Shown here: in pieces, positions 8,826-18,033 of the stretch
How positions within the stretch are numbered: the stretch's first letter is position 1
Layout of the letters: each line of letters starts with the position of its first letter
From: Isochrysis galbana
Lineage: Eukaryota; Haptophyta; Isochrysidales; Isochrysidaceae
Reading direction: 5' to 3'
Length of the DNA: 64,000 nt
Assembly (NCBI GenBank): GCA_018136815.1
Contig: CM030941.1
Coordinates: 1,983,582-2,047,581 of the forward strand
Translations under genes and position numbers: made by a program
The notes under the pieces: generated by a model
Databases searched by the model: none
The model's input: the letters and a program-made list of their open reading frames with translations, nothing else
What the model was told of the DNA's origin: nothing

Positions 8826-9818
8826 TCACAGGTGAGCATTCAGGCGCTGGCTATCGAGAAGCACACGTCGCCACTCTTCTCCGCAGCCAACTAGCTGCAA
8901 GTAGCGATCGATAGCGCCATACTCGTTACGGAGCCACTGGAACGTCTCGAGGACCGCCTTCCGTGGGCTTCCGCTCAATTTGGACCAGTCGACACCTGAG
9001 CTGACCCCATCGGCGCTGGCACCCGCAGCTTGCTCGAGACTTCTTACGCTGAGAAGGTGCTCCGACCTCGTATATGCATCCACAATCTCTTGTTCATTGT
9101 CGCCAGCGGCGTGCTGCAGGAGCGCGGCGAGGACACCCGTGCGGTCCTTACCTTTGGCGCAGTGTATGAGGACACCACCTTTGGACCTATCGGCGGCGAC
9201 AGCGAGCGCCTGACCAAAGGCCTCGGGGGCCGACTTAAGCATCGCTGTGTAGAGCAGGTCATGGCCACCGTTTGTCACCTCATCGTAGAGCATCTGGTCG
9301 TACGCCTTGCCTGAGAAGCCGCGCAACACCATTGCCTTAGCTTTGCGCTGTGCCGGCATGCGTCTCTCTATCTCCTCGAAGAAAGCCTGAGGGGGCGTGG
9401 CGGCAGACGCGTAAGCGGCACACAGCGCGAGGGGAGCAGCAGGCGGAGCATGGATTGGAGGGGCCGGCACCTCGACGTCTCCTAGCAGTGGTACATGGAT
9501 TCTCCGTAAATGGCCACAGCCCTCGGATGCAAGACATCCAGCACCAACCGGTGCGCCCCGATCGTACGCCTCGATCAGCCGCGCGCCCGCAGATGTGGCT
9601 GCGCAGGCAGCGCGCTCGATCTCATCTTCTGAGCGGAGGTCGATGAGGGTGCGTACTTTCGCGCTGTCGAGGATGCGCGCGGCGTCGCGCTCGGAGGCCT
9701 GCTCGAGCGCAGCTGAGCGATATAGCCCAGGCAGCGACGGCGAGACCCGCCGGAAGTTGAGCACGCCGTCTTGGGGCAGCAGCAGCCCGGCCGACGAGAC
9801 GGTGAGGAGTCCCAGCAT
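8826..9818 (-). CDS. PtpB-like tyrosine/lipid phosphatase (Y_phosphatase3 family)
   Basis: This single-exon frame of 330 codons has an N-terminus that could be a short signal or anchor (MLGLLTVSSAGLLL). It continues with family landmarks: FRRVSPSLPGLYRSAAL, LIDLRSEDEIERA, and the catalytic P-loop HCAKGKDRTG (about residues 219-228), a C-x5-R signature with catalytic Cys and Arg. A GKDRTG-type loop is characteristic of the PtpB/LipA group of dual-specificity and phosphoinositide phosphatases rather than classical PTPs. A long insertion (about residues 100-200) separates the N-terminal part from the P-loop. It is divergent from the eEF3 gene, with a 975-bp shared upstream region. The substrate is unknown. 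Confidence 0.8.
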   Translation of the reverse strand: MLGLLTVSSAGLLLPQDGVLNFRRVSPSLPGLYRSAALEQASERDAARILDSAKVRTLIDLRSEDEIERAACAATSAGARLIEAYDRGAPVGAGCLASEGCGHLRRIHVPLLGDVEVPAPPIHAPPAAPLALCAAYASAATPPQAFFEEIERRMPAQRKAKAMVLRGFSGKAYDQMLYDEVTNGGHDLLYTAMLKSAPEAFGQALAVAADRSKGGVLIHCAKGKDRTGVLAALLQHAAGDNEQEIVDAYTRSEHLLSVRSLEQAAGASADGVSSGVDWSKLSGSPRKAVLETFQWLRNEYGAIDRYLQLVGCGEEWRRVLLDSQRLNAHL

Positions 9819-10793
9819 CGTCGCGCGATTTGTACCTACCCGGGGGATCTTGTTTACTGGTAAATACCCGCTAATAGTGAATATGTGAATATGTGAATAT
9901 GTCTACATTCTGTGTCCCTAGGAGTAAAGCTGACCGTTTTCCATTCTTGTTACGGGGTTTGTGCTGCAGCGCTGCGGCTCTCTCTCGCCTCTCAAACGGG
10001 GAACGGGGCCGTCGACTCTACCGATACATATCTATTCCGGGAAGATGTGGGGCGTGGGAGAGGATGGCAGCGACAAGCTAGAAGAGCTACTTTAGTGTCC
10101 GTGGAAGACCCGCGGCGGCCGCTGGCCGACGGTGGGCTCGAGATTCCGGAGAGATTCTTCCGTTGGACAAGGCGAGCGAGATCTCTACTTTCTACGCGGT
10201 AAGGCTTGGGGGGAAGGGGGTGGCTGCTGTGCGAGTCGAAGTCTGTCGAACGTGGCCGGGGAAGGGGAGGGAGGCGCCGGCGGGGGGAAGGGGGAGGGGG
10301 AGGGGGGAAGACGAGGGAAAGGCGCCACACGCCCCCCCGGGGGGGAAGGGGGGAAGGGGGAGGGGGGGGGGGGGAGCCTCGATGCAGCGGTCTGTCCTCG
10401 AGGGCCCACCGCATCCCCGCCGCCGGCGCTCTTCTCTTCTACTTCTTCTTTATGCTTCTCTCTCTGTCCTCGCGCTTCCCCCTTCTCCGCTCTCCTCTAC
10501 TCCCCCAGTCCACGCGGTCCGGTGAGCGCCGTCCCCTCTCCCCTTCTTCCCCCCCCTTCCCCTCCCGCCTCCTCGCCTCCGGGTGCACTCATCCAGTGGT
10601 GCCTGCCGCGACACGCTGAGCACACACGCGTCCCCTCCCGCGCATCCACTCGCTCCGCCTCGCTCTAGGACGGCTACCTGGCTGGCAACCCTGCGAAGAG
10701 CATGGCGCTGCCGCCTCAGTGCCTGCGCTCTCTGCTTGCTGGCTCACCCCTACTCCCCTTGGTCCCCTGGCGAGCAGCCGATCAGCATCAGCA
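9819..10793. promoter_or_regulatory. Divergent upstream region between phosphatase and eEF3
   Basis: This 975-bp interval lies between two divergent genes and must hold both promoters and 5' UTRs. It contains a strongly G-rich plus-strand tract (about 10260-10380, many runs of four or more G) followed by a CT-rich tract (about 10420-10600) leading to the eEF3 start. I found no convincing TATA box. Frames that span the G-rich tract have Gly/Arg-rich low-complexity translations and are not believed. Confidence 0.5.
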
Positions 10794-13700
10794 ATGTCGA
10801 AGCTCCCTGAGGATCTCGCATGGTCGGAGAACGCGGCGGCGCTCCTCGCTGAGACTGACAAGACCTCGGTCAAGGCTGTCTGTACCACCATCAAGAAGGT
10901 GCACGATGTCCTGCATCTGCCACAGCCGCGAGGGAATCTAAGCCAAGCGCGCTTACCCAGCTTGGCGGCTCGGGCTGCTCGATGCGGTCGGGGCACTCCC
11001 TGCCCAACCACTCTCGCGCTCGCTCTTCTCGCTCGCCCTAACTCATCTTGCCCTTTCACGTCCTGCTGCAGTCTGCCGATGACAAGGCCAAGAAGGAGGC
11101 CTGCATGGATGCGATCACTGATCTCGCGAAGTGGTCTGCCAAGCAGGGCGTCTACTGGCCAGAGCCTTACTTGATGACCCTTTTCGACACTGTCATGGCA
11201 CTCGTCGCTGACAAGGACCGCAAGGTGCAGCTCAAGGCTGACGAGGCCGGTGCTGCAATGATGGACGCACTCAACCCAGTTGCCGTTGATGCGATGCTCC
11301 CACTGCTCTTCAAGCAATTTGAGGAGCACCGCTGGCAGACCAAGCTGGGCGCAGTTAAGATGTTTGCGCAGCTTGCCGCCCACGCCACTAAGGCCGTCTC
11401 AGCTCTTCTCCCCAGCATTGTCGTCAAGCTGATGGAGGTCTCGCAGGACCCTAAGCTGGTCATTAAGGAGGAGGCTGTCAAGGCGCTTCGCAAGTGCTGC
11501 GATGTCATCGACAACGCTGACGTTATCCCCCTCATCGACTCAGTCATCTCTGCGAACTTGAATCCGGACACGGAGGGCGAGTCGTGCCTCGACAAGCTCG
11601 TCGCCACCACCTACGTCTCTGCTGTCGACGAGCCGACCCTCTCCATCATCATGCCGGTACTCCTGCGTGGTCTCAAGGTCCGTGGCAACGTTGGCATGCA
11701 GCGGAAGGCTGCTGTGGTTGTTGACACTATGTTCAAGCTCGTGAACAACCCCGCCGACGTTGCCGCCTTTACCGGTGACCTCATCCCCACGCTCACCAAG
11801 AACATCGACGAGATTGCCGTCCCAGAAGTCCGCGACAAGACCGCTGAGGCGCTCAACACAGTAAAGGTCACCCTTGGCGAGTACGAGGCCGTGAAGGTTG
11901 ACTGCTCGCCCGTGGAGGTGGAGGCCGTCATTGCCGAGATCCTCACCGGCAACGCGTACACCTCAGACGAGGTGACAATGTGGATCTCGCAGGTCACCGC
12001 GCCGCTCTTCGCCACCGCTCGCCCGCGTCCCAAGGAGACCGTCATCCCGTACCTGTTCGCCATAGTCTCCGAGGCCGAGGCTATCATCAATGGTGAGAAG
12101 TTCCTCGAGGTGGGTGCCGAGAAGTTTGGCGCTGGGGTCGAGGAAGTGGAGGAGGAGGATCACGACGACCTCGAAGTCCTCTGCGATTGCGAGTTCTCGC
12201 TCGCCTACGGTAACCGCGTCCTCCTGCACAACACACGGCTGAAGCTCAAGCGCGGCAAGTGCTACGGCCTCATCGGCCCCAATGGTGCTGGCAAATCGAC
12301 CCTGATGCGCTCCATTGCTGCCGAAATGGTTGAGGGCTTCCCCAAGGAGATCCGCTCGGTCTACGTAGAGTGCGACGTCTCCGCGGCTCATGCCGAGGTC
12401 TCCTGCGTCGACTTCATCCATATGGATCTCCCTGAGCGCACCAAGGACGAGATCGCAGCGCAGATGACTGCGGTCGGCTTCAAGGAGGACCTCATGTGGG
12501 GCCCCGTCGGCGCGCTTTCAGGCGGCTGGCGTATGCGCCTCGCGCTCTCGCGAGCCATGCTGAAGGAGCCGGAGCTGCTTCTCCTTGACGAGCCCACCAA
12601 CCACGTCGACGTGCACGGTGTTGCCTGGCTCACCAAGTACGTCCAGGATCTGTCCGGAAAGTCGATCTCGTCGATGATCGTCTCGCACGACACCGCCTTC
12701 CTCGACGCCGTCGCCCAGGACATGGTCCACTACGAGAAGAACCGTAAGCTCAAGGTGTACCCGGGCAACCTTTCCGACTTCGTCAAGATTGTGCCCGAGG
12801 CCGCCGCCTACTACAAGCTTGAGTCGGACAACATCGCTTTCTCCTTCCCAGACCCGGGCATGCTTGAGGGCGTCACCTCGCGCACCAAGGCGCTTATCAA
12901 GATGAAGGATGTCTCATTCAAGTACCCTACCCGTGAGGTGAACACGCTCAATAACGTGAGTGTGCAGGTCTCGATGGCGTCGCGTGTGGCCGTCATCGGC
13001 GTTAACGGCGCTGGCAAGTCAACCCTCATCAAGCTGATGGTCGGCGAGATCGAGCCAAACGAGAACGAGGGCGAGCCCTCGATCGTGCGCCACCCCAACA
13101 TGCGCCTCGCCTACGTCGCGCAGCACGCCTTCCATCACATTGAGAACCACCTTGAGGAGACACCCGTCAACTATATTGAGTGGCGCTTCGCCGGAGGCAT
13201 GGACCGCGAGGGCCTCGCCTCGAACCACCTCGACCTCACCGAGGAGGAAGATGCCCTCATCGACAAAAAGCCGGGCCAGGTTTCGCAGCTGCGCTCTAGG
13301 AGGAAGGGCAAGAAGGGCCATGAGTACGAGGTGCTTTGGGTGGGGTGGAAGGAGGGCGACGAGACGCAGTGGATGAACAAGGACATGCTCCAGCGCTTCA
13401 AGTGGACCGACAACGCGGACAAGAAGAAGCCGGTCTACGAGTGCGGTTCTGCGCTCACCAAGCTCATGATGCAGGTGGACGAGCGCATCGCCTTCGAACA
13501 GTCGGGCATCGCCACCAAGAAACTAACTGCGCTGAACATCCAAAAGCACCTCGACAACTTCAACCTGGAGATGCAGTTCGGCACCTATTCCAAGATCGGT
13601 GCGCTCTCGGGCGGTCAAAAGGTCAAGGTCGTGCTTGCCGCTGCGATGTGGATGGAGCCGCACGTGCTCATCCTCGACGAGCCAACCAACTTCCTCGACC

Positions 13701-14089
13701 GCGACTCTCTCGGTGCGCTCGCGACTGCCATCAAGAACTACGCGGGCGGTGTCATCATCATCTCACACCAGCGTGAGTTCTACTCGGCTCTCTGCCCCGA
13801 GGTCTGGTCCGTTGTCGACGGCCGTGTGGCTGTCTCGGGCTCCGAGTGGATGGATGCCGCTGAGAAGGCCCGCAAGAAGGCCGAGAAGGAAGCGGCCAAG
13901 AACGCCTCGCTGAGCAAGGAGGACAAGTTTGACGCCTTCGGCAACAAGATCGAGGAGAAGCAGCAGCTCAAAAAGATCCCCAAGTCGGAGCTCAAGAAGC
14001 TCAAGAAGCGCGTCGCGGAGATGCGCAAGGCGGGCCAAGAGGTGTTCACCGACGAGGAGGTCGAGAAGGAGGGCTACACCCTCGACTAG
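10794..14089 (+). CDS. Translation elongation factor 3 (ABC-F ATPase)
   Basis: There are two exons. 10794-10898 ends AAG before GTGCAC, and 11072-14089 follows CTGCAG, giving a phase-0, 173-bp intron and about 1040 residues, the usual eEF3 length. Order of domains: N-terminal HEAT repeats (to about 310), a four-helix region, ABC1 (CEFSLAYGNRVLL; Walker A GPNGAGKST near 437; LSGGW; LLLLDEPTNH), and ABC2 (Walker A GVNGAGKST near 680). ABC2 carries the eEF3-specific chromodomain-like insert (SRRKGKKGHEYEVLWVGWKE, about 765-823), then LSGGQ and LILDEPTNF. A Lys-rich tail follows. The protein is an ATPase that helps release E-site tRNA on the ribosome. eEF3 is classically fungal but also occurs in oomycetes and several algal lineages. 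All catalytic motifs look intact. Confidence 0.95.
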
Positions 14090-14899
14090 ATAATGTTATC
14101 TTTCCTGGGGTCTGCCGTGCCGCTAGGCGCCGCACAGGGAGCATTTTCAGACGGCGACTCGAGCATGGACCCATCGGTGTTCTCAGAGTGCAAACGTCAA
14201 GTCATTTTGTACCGCATGCCGATGTCTGCTCTCGGGCTCGCTGGGGCGCCCTACTACCACCACGCCGTCGTATTGAGCATGTGACTGTGACCAACCACTA
14301 CTTTGTGTGTGCGCGTGACTATGGAAATGTGAGATGAGATTGAGCCCGAGATGCTTAAAACTACATTACTAAAGGTGAAGTAAGTGTTGTGACGGGTACG
14401 GCACGGTTTTCGTTAGAATTCATGGGAAGTGGGAAATCGGTTGATGTGCGGCAAGTGAGCACTCGTCGACAGCGACGAGCTCTCGCTCGCCCCCCCGGAG
14501 TGGGGCCGTGGCCATGCCGTATGCGATGCCTGCCTTCGAGGACCCGCTTGGAACCATTCCAGTGGAGGTGGGCTACCCAGCGCGGATTCTGCGGCCCCCG
14601 AGCCCGCTGCATCGCCCGTGCACGTCGTGGAAATTTAGTGTGGCAAACTGCCCACATCGTCTGTCTGCGCTTTTGTGCCTTGTGACCGGTGTGCGACCCA
14701 CCCCAAGACGAAGAGGCAGCTGCTGCCGTGGCGGAGGCAGTGGCGCAGTGGTAGCTACATAGGTGGACGTGTGCACACAGGAGAGGCTCACGACGCGCAT
14801 CGCCGATTGTCCGATGTTTGAATATCCCGAACATCTCCCGCCGTACCGCCGATAACGTAAATGTAGTTTTAGTAGTGTGACGAGTGGAGTGACAATGGG
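14090..14899. other. eEF3 3' flank, nothing recognised
   Basis: This stretch contains the presumed 3' UTR of eEF3 and then unannotated sequence. A TGGCGCAGTGG string at about 14741 resembles a tRNA A-box but has no B-box partner or cloverleaf. The longest open frames lack protein-like character. Confidence 0.4.
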
Positions 14900-16173
14900 A
14901 TGAAAAAAATATTCTTGAAGATATTAACCTCAAGAGGAGCCATCGTGGATGGAGCACCGAGGGTGATAGAGCCGTCCGCGCTGTCGGAGGCGAGCTGAAT
15001 CGAAGCGGCGTGCGTAGCTAAGAAGTCGTTCCCGAGCAGCAGCATCGGGTTGCCTTCAATCACCATGAACGTATGACGAAAGAGAAATCCGCCGACGGAG
15101 AAGACGATTCGAGCCTTGCCTCGAGTGATAAGAGGTAGGCCGTCCGGACCGTGAAGCGGTGTCACTACGGCTTGCGGCAGCCGCTCGACGCATGCGTCGT
15201 TGGGTAGGCTGGACAAGAGGGAAGTGGTCACGACCGACGGGCCAGCTCCGGTGTCAGCGAGGGTGCTGTTGACCGTGAGGGCGGAGTCGGCTAAGATAAC
15301 TCCTTCTTTGTCGGTAGCCTCGCCGGAGCGGCAGACCATTAGATCTCGAACATATAGGCAATGCCTTGGGTAGGCAGATGGTAGGGTATCCACGACGCTA
15401 TCCGGTCGGTGCGCGGTCACGTGTGCGATGGTGTCGGACGGGGACGGGGTTGGTCGACAGCGTGGTTGCTCGGGTGAATTCGTCGTCATGGTGATCGTCG
15501 TCTCTTCGGGTAATCCGACTGCCGCTATCGTGGCAGAGGGTCTAGAGGCGTCGTCCTCGTTGGTAGCGGTGCAGGGTGATAGCTTGGGACTAGTGTAGCC
15601 CAGGCCTCTCTTGTCGGTGGGGTGCCTCGGTCGGGTGGTCGGACATCTTTTCCCAATCTTTCTCGAGACGGGCTTGGGCTTCTGTCTTGGGTCTTCGAAC
15701 TAATGAGGCTAGCTCTTCGGCGCGGATGCCTTTGGCTTCCACGAACTCGATCGGCACTCGGACGGCAGCGGCGAGGTCGGATTCCTCGTCCGCGCCTCGT
15801 CCGGCTAGAGCTTGCGCTCTTATTTCATCAGCGGTTTCGAGCGTGACGTTGGACCATTTCTGGTCCCCGTTCACTCCGAATGATTGCCATTGTTGGCGCC
15901 GCTTCCGGAGAGTCGTCGGCGTCGTCGGACGCGGCGAGCTCGCGCGTGCCGGAGGCGGGGCGGTCCATGGAGAGAATGGGTCGTGGAGAGTAGACTCGGA
16001 GGCGTAGAGTGGCGTGTCGTTGTCGTGGTTATCGTGGGTTTCTTTTTGGTCTTCGTGGTTGTCTGACTCGGGAGTAGCTAGACGGGAAACAACGGGGTCG
16101 GAAGAAACTTCACTAGATTCCCTCCCCCTCTCATAACGATGAAGAGCCGACCACGGCTCGTATGCGGTAGCCT
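14900..16173 (-). pseudogene. Chromovirus copy D: internal fragment joined to a LINE 3' tail
   Basis: Minus-strand sequence at 14924-16173 matches the protease region of chromovirus copies A, B and C (B 49914-51150). It retains the retropepsin active-site segment (STLADTGAGPSVV) and the ALAGRGADEESD stretch shared with A. A 4-bp duplication near 15630 and loss of all flanking domains make it dead. At its downstream end, 14900-14923 reads on the minus strand as ATCTTCAAGAATATTTTTTT. That matches the 3' terminus of the LINE family at 1362 and 7765. No LTR and no clear target-site duplication are visible. Confidence 0.75.
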
Positions 16174-16709
16174 CACCTCGTCGTCGTCTTGCAGGACGGC
16201 CGCCCGCTAGCCTCGCGCTCCGTTAGCTCCGTTGAGGAGCACGGCCCACTGCAGGGGCGCAGCGGCCGTGGGTGCCCTCTCCTGCCGCGGGGTGTCGGCG
16301 TGTGGCGTGTCGGCAGGGTCTGCCTTGTCTGCCTCGTCGTTGCACGCACGCGCGCGCCCGGCACGGTCGAGGTTGGGGTTGAACATGGGGGTGAGGAAGG
16401 AGAGAAGGGGGGGGGGGGGGGTCGCGCACGGTCACAAGGGAGCGTAGCGCAGGGCCGCGCGCGGGGGAGGGGGGAGCGGAGCAGCGGAGCCGAGCGCGGG
16501 GCATATGTACAATCTACGAAGTACTGTACTTATACTTAGCAGAGAGCGTTATAGTTATAGATAGAGGTAGAGGCAGAGGCCCCCCGCTTCCCCGCTGTGT
16601 TTGGGACTGTGTTTGGCTGTGTTTCTACGAAACCCAAACACAGACTGTGTTTCATGTTCATGTGTTTGGAGAAGCCCCGGCTGTCGGCTGTGTTTCCCAG
16701 CTAGGAGGA
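16174..16709. repeat. Low-complexity sequence ending in CTGTGTTT repeats
   Basis: This is unique-looking sequence between the inverted copies D and A. It includes a G run at about 16409-16421 and, from 16597 to 16700, about six copies of CTGTGTTT, one of them inverted (AAACACAG). Chromovirus copy A begins abruptly at about 16710. No gene is seen. Confidence 0.5.
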
Positions 16710-16785
16710 CCAAAGGATTTACGCCTTCCTCCTCGATCTCGCCGAAGACCCGGTCCTCTCCCTCAACCCCGCGCTGGCCTGCGAC

Positions 16786-17946
16786 GTGCTTCTCCGCAAG
16801 TGCGACGCCACCTTCGCGGCCAACGTTCCCGGCTTCGCCAAGGACTCCGCCTCCATGGAGTGGGACCGGCTCGTAGCCCGTGAAGCCGGCTCCGATCTCT
16901 TAGAGTTATCCAAGAATTTGGTGCGTGCGTACGTCCGCAAGATGGGTGACGCGAAGGTGGATGCCACGACGGTCTGGGACCACCCAAACATGTCGCACGA
17001 TATCAATCAACGATTCGAGTCCATCATTCGGAACGACAAGGTCGACGCGGCTCGCGGCGTGGATAACGCGACCAAGTTTGGCGAGTGTCTTGCAAAGACT
17101 CGCTTCCGCGTCGAGAACCACGAGCTCCCTCGCTCGGCCCTTTCGTGCGTCAACCTCTGCCAGCGCTACCTGAGCCCGTACGAACAAGCCCGTGCTAGCC
17201 AACAACAGACGTCGGTCGCGGTCGCCGCCGTGACGCCGCCGGCGACTACTTCCAAGTCCACCAAGACCGCCAAGGTTGCTAAGGCTGCCTCTAACCCCGC
17301 GGACACTACGGCTTCGATGGTCGCCGCCGTCCAAGCAGCGGTGGCCGAGGCATTAAAATCGCAAAACAACAACTCGAACCGCAAGGCGACTGGCGCTGAC
17401 AATCGTCGGGCTCCGCCTCCGCCTACGAATTACTCCGCATCGTCTCCGTTACCGGACGCACTTCTTGACCGTCCTCTCGGCAAAAGCACGTCTTCTCGTC
17501 GCCAATGTGATCCCCCTCCGAACGGCCTTGGGCTTCCGGCCGATTCGGGCCTCTCGGAATGGGATCCAGCTAGCTGGTCTCGAGCACGAGCCCGTTTCTG
17601 GCAAATTTCTCGTTACGCGGGTCACCCGGCCCTTCGCGCTGCGCTCACGCGCTGCCGTCCCTCGGATGCCACCATGACGGCGCCGCGTCTCGACGACTTA
17701 GACCGCGACGTCAAGGAGTGGACCGACGCCAACGGCTGCGCGTACTGCGCCTTTCGTCCCCGGGCTCCATCTGGTACGCCCGAAGCAGACCTGTGGAAGT
17801 ATGGCACGGGCGACGGAGCTCATAACCCCGTCGTTTGCCAACCGTACATTCGTTTTCTCTGCGAAGGTGGCAGTGGCGAGTGTGGTAACGACCCAGAAGT
17901 CCACCGCCGCCTCCGCACGATGGTTGTTCTCCGTCCGGCCCAGTAG
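16786..17946 (+). CDS. gag: Chromovirus Gag, copy A (5'-truncated)
   Basis: The frame gives 386 residues from the first Met; it is open upstream and the true start is lost with the 5' end. A helical capsid-like part comes first (KNLVRAYVRKMGD, DINQRFESIIRNDK). A Ala/Thr/Pro-rich linker follows, and then a C-terminal part with Cys/His residues (CAYCAFRPRAP, VVCQPYIRFLCEGGSGECG). This is not a canonical CCHC knuckle but could bind zinc. It ends at a UAG (17944-17946), after which the same reading frame continues without another stop into Pol. The assignment as Gag rests on position and on the downstream pol domains. Confidence 0.7.
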   Translation: MLLRKCDATFAANVPGFAKDSASMEWDRLVAREAGSDLLELSKNLVRAYVRKMGDAKVDATTVWDHPNMSHDINQRFESIIRNDKVDAARGVDNATKFGECLAKTRFRVENHELPRSALSCVNLCQRYLSPYEQARASQQQTSVAVAAVTPPATTSKSTKTAKVAKAASNPADTTASMVAAVQAAVAEALKSQNNNSNRKATGADNRRAPPPPTNYSASSPLPDALLDRPLGKSTSSRRQCDPPPNGLGLPADSGLSEWDPASWSRARARFWQISRYAGHPALRAALTRCRPSDATMTAPRLDDLDRDVKEWTDANGCAYCAFRPRAPSGTPEADLWKYGTGDGAHNPVVCQPYIRFLCEGGSGECGNDPEVHRRLRTMVVLRPAQ

Positions 17947-17970
17947 GTCGCCGGCGGGGCCCACGTCCGC
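17944..17970 (+). promoter_or_regulatory. Putative stop-codon readthrough site between Gag and Pol
   Basis: Gag (16786) and Pol (18034) are in the same frame. The only stop between them is the UAG at 17944-17946, in the context CAG UAG GUC GCC GGC, followed by GC-rich sequence that could fold. All 29 codons between the UAG and the Pol Met are sense. Copy B has the same UAG and surroundings (54149-54151, minus). UAG followed by G is also the arrangement at gammaretroviral readthrough sites. Since eEF3 here also ends in TAG, UAG is evidently a normal stop in this genome. Confidence 0.55.
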
Positions 17971-18033
17971 GCTGTTACCCCGCTACCAGTCCAGGGTAGT
18001 GGGCCTGAACGCCACCCACCAAAAGATCGTATT

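Noticed and set aside
10200-10660. Overlapping Gly/Arg/Pro-rich open frames upstream of eEF3
   Set aside because: They are open in several frames because of G/C runs and have low-complexity translations with no domain.
14735-14790. Possible tRNA gene (TGGCGCAGTGGTAGC resembles an A-box)
   Set aside because: No B-box or cloverleaf partner sequence occurs at the expected distance.
14361-14957. 198-codon minus-strand frame after eEF3
   Set aside because: Composition is not protein-like, and it runs into the LINE tail and chromovirus fragment D.
17944-17946. UAG reassigned to a sense codon in this genome
   Set aside because: eEF3 ends at TAG at its expected C-terminus, so UAG works as a stop; readthrough explains the Gag-Pol junction better.
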